A stretch of DNA of 64,000 nucleotides, from contig NZ_CP026948.1 in assembly GCF_003070865.1 (NCBI RefSeq), positions 1,426,001 through 1,490,000 of the forward strand, in the 5' to 3' direction. Each line of letters begins with the position of its first letter. The first letter of the stretch is position 1. Below, in pieces: positions 46,505 to 57,619 of this stretch. The DNA comes from Corynebacterium liangguodongii. Lineage in GTDB: Bacteria > Actinomycetota > Actinomycetes > Mycobacteriales > Mycobacteriaceae. The position numbers and the translations under genes are program-made. The notes beneath the pieces are model-generated. The model saw only the letters and a program-made list of their open reading frames with translations. It was not told the origin of the DNA and did not search any database.

Positions 46505-46700
46505 TGTGACATCTCGGCGGTGAGAAGTCACAGTGAAGCGGTTCTTCACCGTGACCACCTGGGCTTTTGCCGGCCGGTTCTGCTTCAGTGTGACATCTGA
46601 CCGGTGAGAAGTCACAGTGAAGCGGTTCTTCACCGTGACCACCTGGGGAAACGCCAACCGAAAATCTTTCACTGTGACATCTCACCAGCCAGATGTCACA
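46505..46700. repeat. 84-bp tandem repeats with nested hairpins
   Basis: TGTGACATCT occurs at 46505, 46589 and 46673, an exact 84-base period. The first ~58 bases of units 1 and 2 are nearly identical; unit 3 is partial. Each full unit contains the hairpin GTCACAGTGAAG/CTTCACCGTGAC with a 5-base loop (46527-46555 and 46611-46639). Unit 3 forms TGTGACATCT/AGATGTCACA with an 8-base loop (46673-46700). The repeats fill most of the spacer between the truncated smc copy and acyP (46393-46760). An ORF through them on the minus strand exists only because 84 is divisible by three. Confidence 0.8.
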
Positions 46701-46760
46701 ATGAACTACCACGTCGACTCAGCCGCGAATGCAACCGCCACACTCCCGCCCCCGGCAGCC

Positions 46761-47045
46761 CTACCGCTCCTCGAACCCCCGCGCACCCTTCGGCTCCGAG
46801 TACCGCTCGACGACGGCGTCCACGCGGCCCGGCCGCCCCGCGCTCGAAGGCTGCTCGCGCAACAGCTCCAGCAGCTTATCGACGCCTTCGCGCTGCCCCT
46901 CGGCGACGACCTCGACGCGGCCGTCGTCAAGATTCTTCGCGTAGCCCGAAAGCCCCAGCTCGAGCGCGCGCGATCTCGTCCACCAGCGGAAACCCACGCC
47001 CTGGACGTGACCGTGGACGAACGCTGTGAGCCGAACCTTATTCAC
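46761..47045 (-). CDS. acyP: Acylphosphatase
   Basis: This 94-residue enzyme hydrolyses acyl phosphates. The signature [29 protein letters not shown] contains the catalytic Arg (GFRWW) and Asn (YAKN). The GTG at 47045 follows GGCGGAGC and overlaps the end of the AGCS transporter gene by 8 bases; the longer frame lies inside that gene. In M. tuberculosis acyP directly precedes smc (Rv2922A-Rv2922c), which places the native smc start at the truncated copy. Confidence 0.92.
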   Translation of the reverse strand: MNKVRLTAFVHGHVQGVGFRWWTRSRALELGLSGYAKNLDDGRVEVVAEGQREGVDKLLELLREQPSSAGRPGRVDAVVERYSEPKGARGFEER

Positions 47046-48540
47046 GACGCTCCGCCAAGGTGATGCGGTCCTCAATGCTACGGCGGGTCACGGGGTCGGA
47101 GCCGTCCCAGAACTCGACGTTTTTCAGCTCGGGCAGCATGTTGCGGTGGAAGACCGGGTCGACGCCCTGGCGGCGCTGCTCATTGAAGTTTTTCAGCAGC
47201 TTGATGGCCACACCACCGAGCGGGACGATCGCGATGATGTTGAGGATGGCGAGGGCGCCGGCCATGGTGTCGCCCAGCGCCCACACCAGCGGAACCGAGC
47301 CGAAGGCCCCGAAGATGACGAAGCCGATCACGGCGAGGCGGAATACGAGCATGGCCGTCTTGGATGTCGTGAGGTACTCCAGGTTGGCTTGCGCGAGGTA
47401 GTAATTGCCAATCACGGAGGAAAATGCGAGGAAGAACAGGATAAAGGTCACGGCGTGGGCGCCCCACGCGCCGACCGAATCCGCCAGGGCGGTCTGCGTC
47501 AGGGTCGCGCCCTGAATATCGTCCTTGCCATAGGTCACGGCGGGGCCGAGCAGCACGATAAACGCCGTGATCGAGCAGACGAGAAGGGTGTCGAAGTAGA
47601 CGCCCAAGGTCTGCACGAGCCCCTGCTTGACCGGGTGGGACACCGTCGCGGTGGCCGCCGCGTTCGGAGCAGAGCCCATGCCCGCCTCGTTGGAAAACAG
47701 GCCGCGGCGCATTCCCTGGGTGAACGCGAGCCACACCGTCGCCCCGGCGACCTCGCGGAAACCAAGCGCGCTACCGACGATGAGCGAGATCATCCCCGGG
47801 ATTTCCTTCAGGTTGACCGCAACCACGATCAGCCCCAGAATGAGGTAGGCACCCGCCATGAACGGCACGATGACCTGGGTGGCAGTGGCGATGCGGGTCA
47901 CCCCGCCGAAGATGATCAAGGCCGTGAGCCCCGCGACGACGATGGCGACGGTGCTTTTCACGGCAACCGAGTCGTTGCTGAGCGAGCCGCCGAGCGCCTC
48001 GGCGATCGAGTTGGTCTGGATTGCATTGTAGACAAACCCGTAGGTAAAGGTGAGGCCGAGCGAGAAGACTACGGCGGCGGGCTTCCAGCCGAGCCCGCGT
48101 GTCATGTAGTAGGCGGGGCCGCCGTGGTAGTTTCCCTCGTCGTCCTTGGTCTTCCACAGCTGAGCGAGCGTGGACTCCACGAAGGCGGTGGCACCGCCGA
48201 GGAGCGCGAGCATCCACATCCAGAACACGGCACCGGGCCCGCCGATCGAGATCGCCAACGCCACGCCCGCGATGTTGCCGGTGCCCACGCGGGAGGCCGC
48301 CGAGATGGTAAACGCCTTGAACGCCGAGATTCCCCCGTACTCCGAATCAAGGTCCCGGCCGTCGCGGTCCTTCCCCTTCGGGGTCTCCGCCACGGCCCTG
48401 AACATGTCCGGCACGTGACGAATTTGGACGAAGAACGTGCGCAGGCCGAAGTAGAGCCCAGCAAAGATGAGAAAGACGGGCACGGCAGCCCAGATGGAGC
48501 CGTTGATCCTGCCGTCGAGGACCTCGAGAACTCTTTCCAT
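47038..48540 (-). CDS. AGCS-family alanine/glycine:sodium symporter
   Basis: This 500-residue membrane protein has about eleven spans. The AGCS signature region [23 protein letters not shown], the N-terminal [15 protein letters not shown] motif, and [16 protein letters not shown] are diagnostic. The family imports alanine, glycine or serine with sodium. The ATG at 48540 ([10 protein letters not shown]) follows AGGATCTC. It is inserted between mutM and acyP and overlaps acyP by 8 bases, so the two are coupled. Confidence 0.9.
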   Translation of the reverse strand: MERVLEVLDGRINGSIWAAVPVFLIFAGLYFGLRTFFVQIRHVPDMFRAVAETPKGKDRDGRDLDSEYGGISAFKAFTISAASRVGTGNIAGVALAISIGGPGAVFWMWMLALLGGATAFVESTLAQLWKTKDDEGNYHGGPAYYMTRGLGWKPAAVVFSLGLTFTYGFVYNAIQTNSIAEALGGSLSNDSVAVKSTVAIVVAGLTALIIFGGVTRIATATQVIVPFMAGAYLILGLIVVAVNLKEIPGMISLIVGSALGFREVAGATVWLAFTQGMRRGLFSNEAGMGSAPNAAATATVSHPVKQGLVQTLGVYFDTLLVCSITAFIVLLGPAVTYGKDDIQGATLTQTALADSVGAWGAHAVTFILFFLAFSSVIGNYYLAQANLEYLTTSKTAMLVFRLAVIGFVIFGAFGSVPLVWALGDTMAGALAILNIIAIVPLGGVAIKLLKNFNEQRRQGVDPVFHRNMLPELKNVEFWDGSDPVTRRSIEDRITLAERRE

Positions 48541-48588
48541 GCGAGAGATCCTAATCAAAGGCGGCAGCGTGGCGAAGTCAAACCCGCG

Positions 48589-49413
48589 CTAGAGCGTCTG
48601 GCACCCCGGGCAGTAAGAGCTTGAACGGCCACCCACGACGACCCTCACCAGCGCCTCCCCGCAGCGCCGGCACGGACGGCCGGCGCGCCCGTAGGCGTTG
48701 AGGGAGCGGGAGAAGTACCCGCTGGCCCCGTTGACGTTGACGTAGAGGGAGTCGAAACTTGTCCCGCCCTGCTCTAGCGCAGAGGCCATCACGGCGCGGG
48801 ACTGCTCGATCAGCCGGAGCGCGTCGCGCTGCCGCAGGGAGCGTGCCCGGCGGGTGGGTTTGATCTGCGCCGCCCACAGGGCCTCGTCGGCGTAGATGGA
48901 CCCGATCCCGCTGATCACACCTTGATCGAGCAGCACCGACTTGATCGCGGAACGCTTCGTCCGGATCAGGCGGGCGCGAGAGACGTCGTCGAAAGAGGCC
49001 TCGAAGGGGTCGGGGGCGATGTGCCCCATCGTCGTCGGCACGCCGTCCTCGCCGAGGGCGACGTATTGCCAGGATCCGAAGGTGCGCTGGTCAACAAAGC
49101 AGAGCTCCACGTCGCCGAGTCGGGCGCGGATACGCAGGTGCGGGCTTACGACCCCGCCGGGTTTACCCACGAGCATCTGCCCGCTCATGCGCAGGTGAAT
49201 GAGCAGCGCGCTGCCGCCGTCAAGAACGAGCCACATGAACTTGCCGCGCCGCCCCGTTGCGGTGACCGTCTGGCCTGGCAGGACGCGCGCGAGGTCGACC
49301 GCGCAGTCGCGCACCGCGCGCGGGTGGTAGACCTCGACGGCATCGAAGGTGCGCCCGCGCAGGTGGGCCTCTAGGCCGCGGCGCACCACCTCGACCTCCG
49401 GGAGCTCAGGCAC
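48589..49413 (-). CDS. mutM: Formamidopyrimidine-DNA glycosylase
   Basis: Fpg/MutM excises 8-oxoguanine and formamidopyrimidines. The catalytic N-terminal PELPEVEVVRRGLE, the conserved Lys in GRRGKFMWLVLDGG, the H2TH region (GIGSIYADEALW) and a C-terminal zinc finger (CRRCGEALVRV...CPGC) are complete. The length of 274 residues is normal. It directly follows rnc. Confidence 0.96.
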   Translation of the reverse strand: MPELPEVEVVRRGLEAHLRGRTFDAVEVYHPRAVRDCAVDLARVLPGQTVTATGRRGKFMWLVLDGGSALLIHLRMSGQMLVGKPGGVVSPHLRIRARLGDVELCFVDQRTFGSWQYVALGEDGVPTTMGHIAPDPFEASFDDVSRARLIRTKRSAIKSVLLDQGVISGIGSIYADEALWAAQIKPTRRARSLRQRDALRLIEQSRAVMASALEQGGTSFDSLYVNVNGASGYFSRSLNAYGRAGRPCRRCGEALVRVVVGGRSSSYCPGCQTL

Positions 49414-50187
49414 CTATTCCTCACCGGGCTTCGCCGCAACCTCGGCGTAGTGGTCGCGCAGGTACGCCACGGCCTGTCGGGCCGCCTCTTGTTCGGCGAG
49501 CTTCTTGTTCGGTCCGACGCCTTGGCCGAGGCTGCGCTCGCCGACGTAGACGTCCGCGGTAAATGTCTGGTCGTGGTCCGGCCCGACGGAGGTGGCGCGG
49601 TAGTCGGCGTTGGGGGCTTTGAGCTCCGCGAGGCGCTCCTGCAAAGCCGTCTTCCAGTCCTGGTGGCGCCCAGTGGCCGTGGCGGTGGCGAGCTTGTCGT
49701 CGAAAAGCCGCAGGATCACCGCGCGCGCGGGCTCGAAACCGTGCTGGCGGTAGATCGCGCCGAAGACCGCCTCGGTGGTATCCGCCAGGATCGAGTCCTT
49801 CTCGCGCCCGCCGGTGACCTCCTCGCCCTTGCCCAGCAGGATGTGCGCGCCGAGCCCGATGTCGCGGGCGACGTCGGCGAGCCCGTAGCGCGAGACTATC
49901 GACGCCCGCATCTTCGAGATGTCCGACTCCGGGCGCGAGGGGAACTGCTCGTAGAGCCTACCCGCGATGCTCAGGCCCAGCACCGCATCGCCTAAGAACT
50001 CGAGGCGCTCGTTATTCGGCAGCGGGCCGTGCTCGTTGGCGAAGGAGCGGTGAGTAAGCGCCAGCCGCAGCAGCTCGGGGTCCACATCGATACCGAGTGT
50101 GGTCACCAGCGGGGCGTGGTCAACGGCAGCGAAGGCCGCCTCCCAGGCCTGCTCGCCCGTCATCTTGGAGCGACGCGATCGGCTCAT
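49414..50187 (-). CDS. rnc: Ribonuclease III
   Basis: RNase III cuts double-stranded RNA in rRNA and mRNA processing. The signature NERLEFLGDAVLGL and the second acidic cluster DTTEAVFGAIY form the active site, and a dsRNA-binding domain fills the last ~70 residues (QERLAELKAPNADYR...GPNKKLAEQEAARQAV). The 257-residue form starts MSRSRRSKMTGEQ and overlaps the DUF177 gene as ATGA; an internal ATG at 50163 is an alternative start. Confidence 0.95.
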   Translation of the reverse strand: MSRSRRSKMTGEQAWEAAFAAVDHAPLVTTLGIDVDPELLRLALTHRSFANEHGPLPNNERLEFLGDAVLGLSIAGRLYEQFPSRPESDISKMRASIVSRYGLADVARDIGLGAHILLGKGEEVTGGREKDSILADTTEAVFGAIYRQHGFEPARAVILRLFDDKLATATATGRHQDWKTALQERLAELKAPNADYRATSVGPDHDQTFTADVYVGERSLGQGVGPNKKLAEQEAARQAVAYLRDHYAEVAAKPGEE

Positions 50188-50711
50188 AGGAACTTCTCCA
50201 ACCCCGCCCAGCGCGGGTCAATCCGCTCGGCCTCGCCGGAGACACCGTCGGGCTGGGGCACCTCCCCGGTGTCCTTGCACTCCGGCTCGCAGGCCGGGTT
50301 GAAGGGCAGGTTCATGCCCATCTCGTCGACGAACGCTTGCTCGAGGTCTACCGTGTCGTCGATCACCGGGAAGACTTCGTCGCCCGAGCCCTTGTCCTCG
50401 TCGGCCTCGGCGCCGGTGATGAAGTCCTCGGAGGCGGAAAACACCTGGCTGACGGTGGCGCTGAACTCAGGTGTCAGCGGGGCGAGGCAGCGCACGCACT
50501 CGCCGTCGAGGGTGCCGGTCGCTGTGGCGTCGACAAGCACGCCGCTGCCGAGCGGGGTGATGGTGGCCTCGACGGTGACGTGGCCGCCGGCGGGCAGTGC
50601 GATCATCTCGGGCCCGATGCGCGAGGGAGAGGGCCCCGACTGGGTGTAGGTCACCGGCATTCCATCGCCGTTGACTGCTTCGGCGACGTTGAAGACAAAA
50701 GGATTAGCCAT
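50184..50711 (-). CDS. DUF177 (YceD) family protein
   Basis: This 175-residue protein has the DUF177 pattern: MANPFVFNVAEAVNGDG at the N-terminus, the central GECVRCLAPL Cys motif, an acidic stretch, and the C-terminal LPFNPACEPECKDTGEVPQPDG, where the cysteines are likely metal ligands. The family is linked to 23S rRNA processing in other bacteria and plants. It overlaps rnc by 4 bases, forming a DUF177-rnc-mutM unit. Confidence 0.88.
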   Translation of the reverse strand: MANPFVFNVAEAVNGDGMPVTYTQSGPSPSRIGPEMIALPAGGHVTVEATITPLGSGVLVDATATGTLDGECVRCLAPLTPEFSATVSQVFSASEDFITGAEADEDKGSGDEVFPVIDDTVDLEQAFVDEMGMNLPFNPACEPECKDTGEVPQPDGVSGEAERIDPRWAGLEKFL

Positions 50712-50743
50712 AACAGCCCCAACACTACAGCGACGTGGACGAA

Positions 50744-51562
50744 CTAGTAATCGAGATCCGCGCTGCCGGAATCGGTGCGCGGGCGGCGGGTGCGTGAGCT
50801 GCGCTCGACACGCTCGACACGCTCAGTGCGCTCGGGGCGCAGTGTGCGCTCGTAGCGCTCGGAGCCGGAAACGCCCGAGGCGCCCGCCCCGCGCCGCAGC
50901 GCGGAACGGTCGGCGGAGACAGTGCGCAGCACCGAAGAGAGTGTCTCTTCGAACTCGGCGAGCTTCGCGTCAACGTAGCTATCGCACTCGGAGCGCAGGC
51001 GCGAAGATTCGGAATGTGCCTGCTCGACGAGGCGGTGGGCCTCCTCGTCCGCCCGGCGGGTCACCTCCGCCTCGGAGACGAGGCGTTCCTGATCCGCCAG
51101 GCCCTGCTCCACGGAGCGCTGGTATTCCTGGTTGCCGTTCTCGATGAGGCGCTGCGCCTCGCGCTGGGCCCCGGCAATGGTCGAGTCGGCCTCCTCGCGC
51201 GCGCGACCCACCGTGACCTCCGCGTCCTCCTCCGCGTTGGAGACGAGGAGGGTGGCGCGCGACTGCGCGTCGGAGAGCATGTCCTCGCTCTGGGTGTGGG
51301 CCTCGGAGACGATGCGCTGTGCCTGCTCCTCTGCGTCGCCGAGGATCGCGTCGGCGCGCTCCTGGGCTCCGCGGAGGATTTCGTCCTGGTTGTCGAGCAC
51401 ATCCTGGGCATCGTCAACCTCGACGGGCAGGGCGTTACGGATGTCGTCGAGCAACGCGAGCACGTCGTTTCGCGGAACCATGCAGTTTGATGTCATCGGC
51501 ACGCCGTAGGCCTGCTCCACGGTCTGGACGAGTTCATCGAGGGCTTCAAATACGCGGTACAT
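50744..51562 (-). CDS. DivIVA-domain coiled-coil protein (SepIVA-like)
   Basis: This 272-residue protein has an N-terminal DivIVA-like region (MYRVFEALDELVQTVEQAYGVP...VPRNDVLALLDDIRNALP), a long coiled coil rich in Ala, Glu and Arg (about 65-215), and a basic Arg/Ser-rich tail. Gene position (before DUF177-rnc-mutM) and layout match Rv2927c of M. tuberculosis, orthologue of SepIVA, which coordinates septation and polar envelope synthesis. GGGAGACC precedes the ATG at 51562. It is probably essential and acts at the cell pole or septum. Confidence 0.85.
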   Translation of the reverse strand: MYRVFEALDELVQTVEQAYGVPMTSNCMVPRNDVLALLDDIRNALPVEVDDAQDVLDNQDEILRGAQERADAILGDAEEQAQRIVSEAHTQSEDMLSDAQSRATLLVSNAEEDAEVTVGRAREEADSTIAGAQREAQRLIENGNQEYQRSVEQGLADQERLVSEAEVTRRADEEAHRLVEQAHSESSRLRSECDSYVDAKLAEFEETLSSVLRTVSADRSALRRGAGASGVSGSERYERTLRPERTERVERVERSSRTRRPRTDSGSADLDY

Positions 51563-51593
51563 GGTCTCCCAGCGTAGTGCCTTTGAGCACGCG

Positions 51594-51638
51594 AAAAGGT
51601 TCGGCGCGCGGGGCAAAACCTGCGGCGCGCCGAACCTT
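51594..51638 (-). terminator. Rho-independent terminator after gdhA
   Basis: A perfect 14-bp stem (51596-51609 with 51625-51638) and a 15-base loop end in TTTTCG on the minus strand. It lies 13 bases beyond the gdhA stop and isolates gdhA from the SepIVA-like gene. Confidence 0.85.
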
Positions 51639-51651
51639 CTCACGCTGCCTG

Positions 51652-54403
<2,752 letters not shown>

Positions 54404-54802
54404 ATGGAGGGCTGCTCGAAGCGCTCTTCGCGCTCGAGCGCCGCCGGGTCGCGGGGCAGCTGCGCCTTCGGGGTGAGGATGCGAGAGAGCCCCATGGCGA
54501 GCTGGTTGTAGCTCGCCGCACCCTCGGCGCGCACGATATAGCGGTGCACGACCGCCCCTGCCTCGTCCGGGTCCTCTCCGCGATCGTGGCGGTAGGTGTC
54601 TGCGAGCAGGGCGGCGAAGGAGGCGTCGACAAGCGGGCGCTCTGCGTGCTCCACCGAGCCCGCCGCAAGCTTGCCGCGGCGCACGAGGGTCTCGACCGCT
54701 GTCTCAAAGGCCTCCCCCACCTGGGCGGCGGCGGAATCGGGGACGAGGACATCGAATTGGATGGCAGGCATGGATGTAGGTTAGCGAATACCCTGTGACT
54801 TT

Positions 54803-56122
54803 ATGACCCTCCCCGTGCTCACCACGATGGCCGACGGCACCATCAAGCAGATCAACCCCTTTTCGGGCACCGAGGTGTGGATGGTGCCGGGGCGCGGCAA
54901 CCGCCCGCTTATGAGCCCGCCGCGCGACGTGCGGCCATTGGGGCCGGGGGAGCTGACGGATACCTGCAACTTCTGCCAGTCCAGGCCGCTGGCAACGCCA
55001 CCGGAGAAGTCTCGCATTGTCAAAGGCGGCACGGGGTGGGACATCCAGCGCGACCTGCTGCCCGATCAGCTCGGGGCGAGCGTGGCGGAGTTCCGGCGCG
55101 TCCCCAACCTCTTCGAGATCGTCTCCTACGACTACTGGAGCAAAAACTACGGCTACGAGATGCCGTCGGCGCGACGCCGCCACATGGAGCGCTACCTGGG
55201 AGATCCGGCCGGGCGCGCACACGTCCTCGACATCGTGCGCACGCGGCTGCGCGCGAGCGGGCTCGACGCCTCGCGTGACGACGCCTCCTTGCTCGCCCAC
55301 GCCCCCGCCTACTTCGCCGGTGGCCACGACGTCATCATTGCCAGGCGCCACTTCTCCGAGGGGGCGAGCGATACCTCTCAGCTCGCTTCCTCGGGCACGC
55401 TGACCCCAGAGGAGCACTACGCCTACATCGCATTGACCATCGACGCGATGCGCGACCTCTACGACCTCAACCGCTACGTGCCGTACGTGGCGGTGTTCCA
55501 GAACTGGCTCTCAGCGGCGGGTGCCTCCTTCGACCACCTGCACAAACAGCTCGTCGCCATCGACGAGCGCGGAGTGCAATCCGACACCGAGATCGCCACA
55601 CTGCGCCGCAACCCCAACATGTATAACGAGTGGGGCGTCAACTACGCGTTCTACAACAACCTCGTCATCGCCGAGAATGACCACGCTATCCTCATCGCCG
55701 GCATCGGCCACCGCTACCCCACCGTGAGCATCTACTCGACGTCGGCAACCTGCGAGCCGTGGAAGCTCAGCGAGGAAGAGGCACGCGGGTTCTCCGACCT
55801 GCTCCACGCCGCCCACGCCGCCACCGGCGCGGGCGTGGCTAGCAACGAGGAGTGGCACCACAAGCCAATCGACCTCGATATGCCCATGCCCCTGCGGGTG
55901 AACCTGAAGTGGAGGGTATCCACGCTGGCCGGGTTCGAGGGCGGGACGAAGATCTACGTCAACACGCTCTCCCCGCACGACATCAGGGATAGGATGGTTG
56001 CCAGCCTGTATCAGCTGCGGGAGGCTGGCGCGATAGCGCCGGGGATTCGCATAGCTACCGAATGCCGCCCGGCGCGAAACGTATTGCGCTACAACCCGTG
56101 GCTGCGCGCAAGCGAGACGTAG
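54803..56122 (+). CDS. DUF4921 family protein with GalT/HIT-like fold
   Basis: This 439-residue cytosolic protein carries a Cys pair (DTCNFCQSRP) and the HIT-like motif SFDHLHKQLVAI, in which H-x-H-x-Q is the GalT nucleotidyl-transfer active site pattern. YRHPTVS-type and WHHKPIDLDMPMPLRVNLKW segments complete the DUF4921 profile. A sugar-1-phosphate nucleotidylyltransferase or phosphorylase-like role is inferred. It is followed after 14 bases by the M20 amidohydrolase, then glgP. Confidence 0.75.
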   Translation: MTLPVLTTMADGTIKQINPFSGTEVWMVPGRGNRPLMSPPRDVRPLGPGELTDTCNFCQSRPLATPPEKSRIVKGGTGWDIQRDLLPDQLGASVAEFRRVPNLFEIVSYDYWSKNYGYEMPSARRRHMERYLGDPAGRAHVLDIVRTRLRASGLDASRDDASLLAHAPAYFAGGHDVIIARRHFSEGASDTSQLASSGTLTPEEHYAYIALTIDAMRDLYDLNRYVPYVAVFQNWLSAAGASFDHLHKQLVAIDERGVQSDTEIATLRRNPNMYNEWGVNYAFYNNLVIAENDHAILIAGIGHRYPTVSIYSTSATCEPWKLSEEEARGFSDLLHAAHAATGAGVASNEEWHHKPIDLDMPMPLRVNLKWRVSTLAGFEGGTKIYVNTLSPHDIRDRMVASLYQLREAGAIAPGIRIATECRPARNVLRYNPWLRASET

Positions 56123-56136
56123 AAGGAAGAGATTTT

Positions 56137-57399
56137 GTGAGTGATAAAGCCAGGGTTCGTGAGATCGTCAACAGCTACACCGTCGACCCGGTGTGGCAGC
56201 GCCGCCTCTACGAGATTCTCCACTCCAACCCCGAGCTTTCCATGCAAGAAGAGGAGACGCACCGCCGGATCCTCACCGAGCTCAAACGCTTCGACTGCGA
56301 GATCATCGCCCCGATCGGCGGCTTCGGCGTCGTCGCCATCTTCCGCAACGGTGAGGGCCCTCGCGTGCTCTTCCGCGCCGACTTCGACGCGCTGCCCGTC
56401 ACGGAGGCCACCGGCGTGACCTTCGCCTCGCACAAGGTGGTCACCGGCCGAGACGGAAAGCACGTGGGCACCATGCACGCCTGCGGCCACGACGTGCACA
56501 CCGCGGCGCTGCTGGGGCTTTGCGACTTCATGGACAACACCCGCGCGGACTGGGCGGGGACGTTTATCGCGCTGTTTCAGCCGGGCGAGGAGACCTCGGA
56601 GGGGGCGATGAGCATGGTCGACGACGACCTGACAACCCGCGTCCCCCGCCCCGACATCTGCCTCGGCCAGCACGTCATGCCCGGCCGCGCCGGCCAGGTG
56701 ATGTCCAAGGCGGGCCCGCAGTTCGCCGCCTGCGACTCGATCCGGATCACCATCCCGGGCCGCAGCGCCCACGGCTCGATGCCGCATAACGCCATCGACC
56801 CCACCTTTACCGCGGCGATGATCATTGCCAGGCTGCAGGGCATCGTCGGCCGCGAGGTCGACCCCAACGACTTCGCCGTGATCAGCGTGGGCACCATGCA
56901 GGCGGGCTCGGTCACCAACATCATCCCGGCGACCGCGGAGCTGACGTTGAACTGCCGCTTCTACTCCGATAAGACGAAGGGGAAGATCTACGGCTCCATC
57001 GAGCGGGTCGTCCACGCCGAGGTGCTCGCCTCCGGCATAACTGACAAGCCCACAATCGAGTACTTCGCCCACGGCGAGATGCTCACCAACGACCCCACCG
57101 TCTTCCACCGGGTGCGCCCCTACTTCGACGCCGTCTTCGGCACCGACTCGGTCAACGCCCCGCGCAAGACGGTCTCCGAGGACTTCCCTTTCATTCCCAT
57201 GGCGTTTGGCGTTCCCTACTTCTTCTGGCTCATCGGCTGCACGCCGCGCGAGCAGTGGGACGCCGCCGTGGCCGCCGACCGCGTCGCCGAGGATATCCCG
57301 GTCAACCACATGGCAACGTTCTTGCCGGAGTACGAGCCGACCATCGAGGCCGCCAACCGCGCGGCGGCCACAGCGGTGCTCACGTTTATGGCGCGGTAG
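56137..57399 (+). CDS. M20-family amidohydrolase/carboxypeptidase
   Basis: This 420-residue zinc/manganese hydrolase of N-acyl amino acids or peptides has the metal motif HACGHDVH (114-121), the catalytic Glu pair in QPGEETSEGA, the lid dimerisation domain (about 190-310) with RSAHGSMPHNAIDP, and a C-terminal ligand region EDFPFI. GTG at 56137 follows AGAAGGAAG; upstream frame lies inside the DUF4921 gene. No signal peptide, so cytosolic. Substrate unknown. Confidence 0.88.
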   Translation: MSDKARVREIVNSYTVDPVWQRRLYEILHSNPELSMQEEETHRRILTELKRFDCEIIAPIGGFGVVAIFRNGEGPRVLFRADFDALPVTEATGVTFASHKVVTGRDGKHVGTMHACGHDVHTAALLGLCDFMDNTRADWAGTFIALFQPGEETSEGAMSMVDDDLTTRVPRPDICLGQHVMPGRAGQVMSKAGPQFAACDSIRITIPGRSAHGSMPHNAIDPTFTAAMIIARLQGIVGREVDPNDFAVISVGTMQAGSVTNIIPATAELTLNCRFYSDKTKGKIYGSIERVVHAEVLASGITDKPTIEYFAHGEMLTNDPTVFHRVRPYFDAVFGTDSVNAPRKTVSEDFPFIPMAFGVPYFFWLIGCTPREQWDAAVAADRVAEDIPVNHMATFLPEYEPTIEAANRAAATAVLTFMAR

Positions 57400-57427
57400 G
57401 TGGCTGCCTCGGCGGTCTTCTCGCCGC

Positions 57428-57533
57428 CTCTGGAAAATTCATACTTCCACAGGCAGATAGATCGCCACACCATTTGGGTATCATCTTTCGCGACGGCGAT
57501 ATATCTGCTTCTGCAGGTATGCCTTTGCCAGAG
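57428..57533. repeat. 106-bp element with 39-bp imperfect inverted repeats
   Basis: 57428-57466 and 57495-57533 are inverted copies matching at 31 of 39 positions, separated by 28 bases. The arms begin CTCTGG and end ATCGCC. The element is AT-richer than its surroundings and fills half of the 220-base spacer between the amidohydrolase and glgP. It could be a MITE-like insertion, a large terminator or an operator. Confidence 0.65.
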
Positions 57534-57619
57534 AGACACGCGCCCCCCGCCCCAACCCCCACTCCGGCGGGTAGGCTCGTGGCTGCATGTCTAGCCGAAC
57601 TGCAGCAGGAGGCACCCAG

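Noticed and set aside
46673-46700. GlxR (CRP-type) binding site
   Set aside because: TGTGA and TCACA are present, but the spacing is far longer than the 6 bases required by TGTGA-N6-TCACA.
46505-46700. CRISPR array
   Set aside because: The 84-base period has no alternation of short conserved repeats with unique spacers of similar length, only two and a half units exist, and no cas genes are nearby.
46332-46712. Minus-strand ORF of 126 codons with a 28-residue repeat ([12 protein letters not shown])
   Set aside because: It arises because the 84-bp repeat is divisible by three. It lacks a ribosome binding site, overlaps the smc start region and has no plausible domain.
56089-57309. Minus-strand 406-codon ORF opposite the M20 amidohydrolase
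   Set aside because: Antisense shadow; the plus-strand frame has intact metal-binding motifs.
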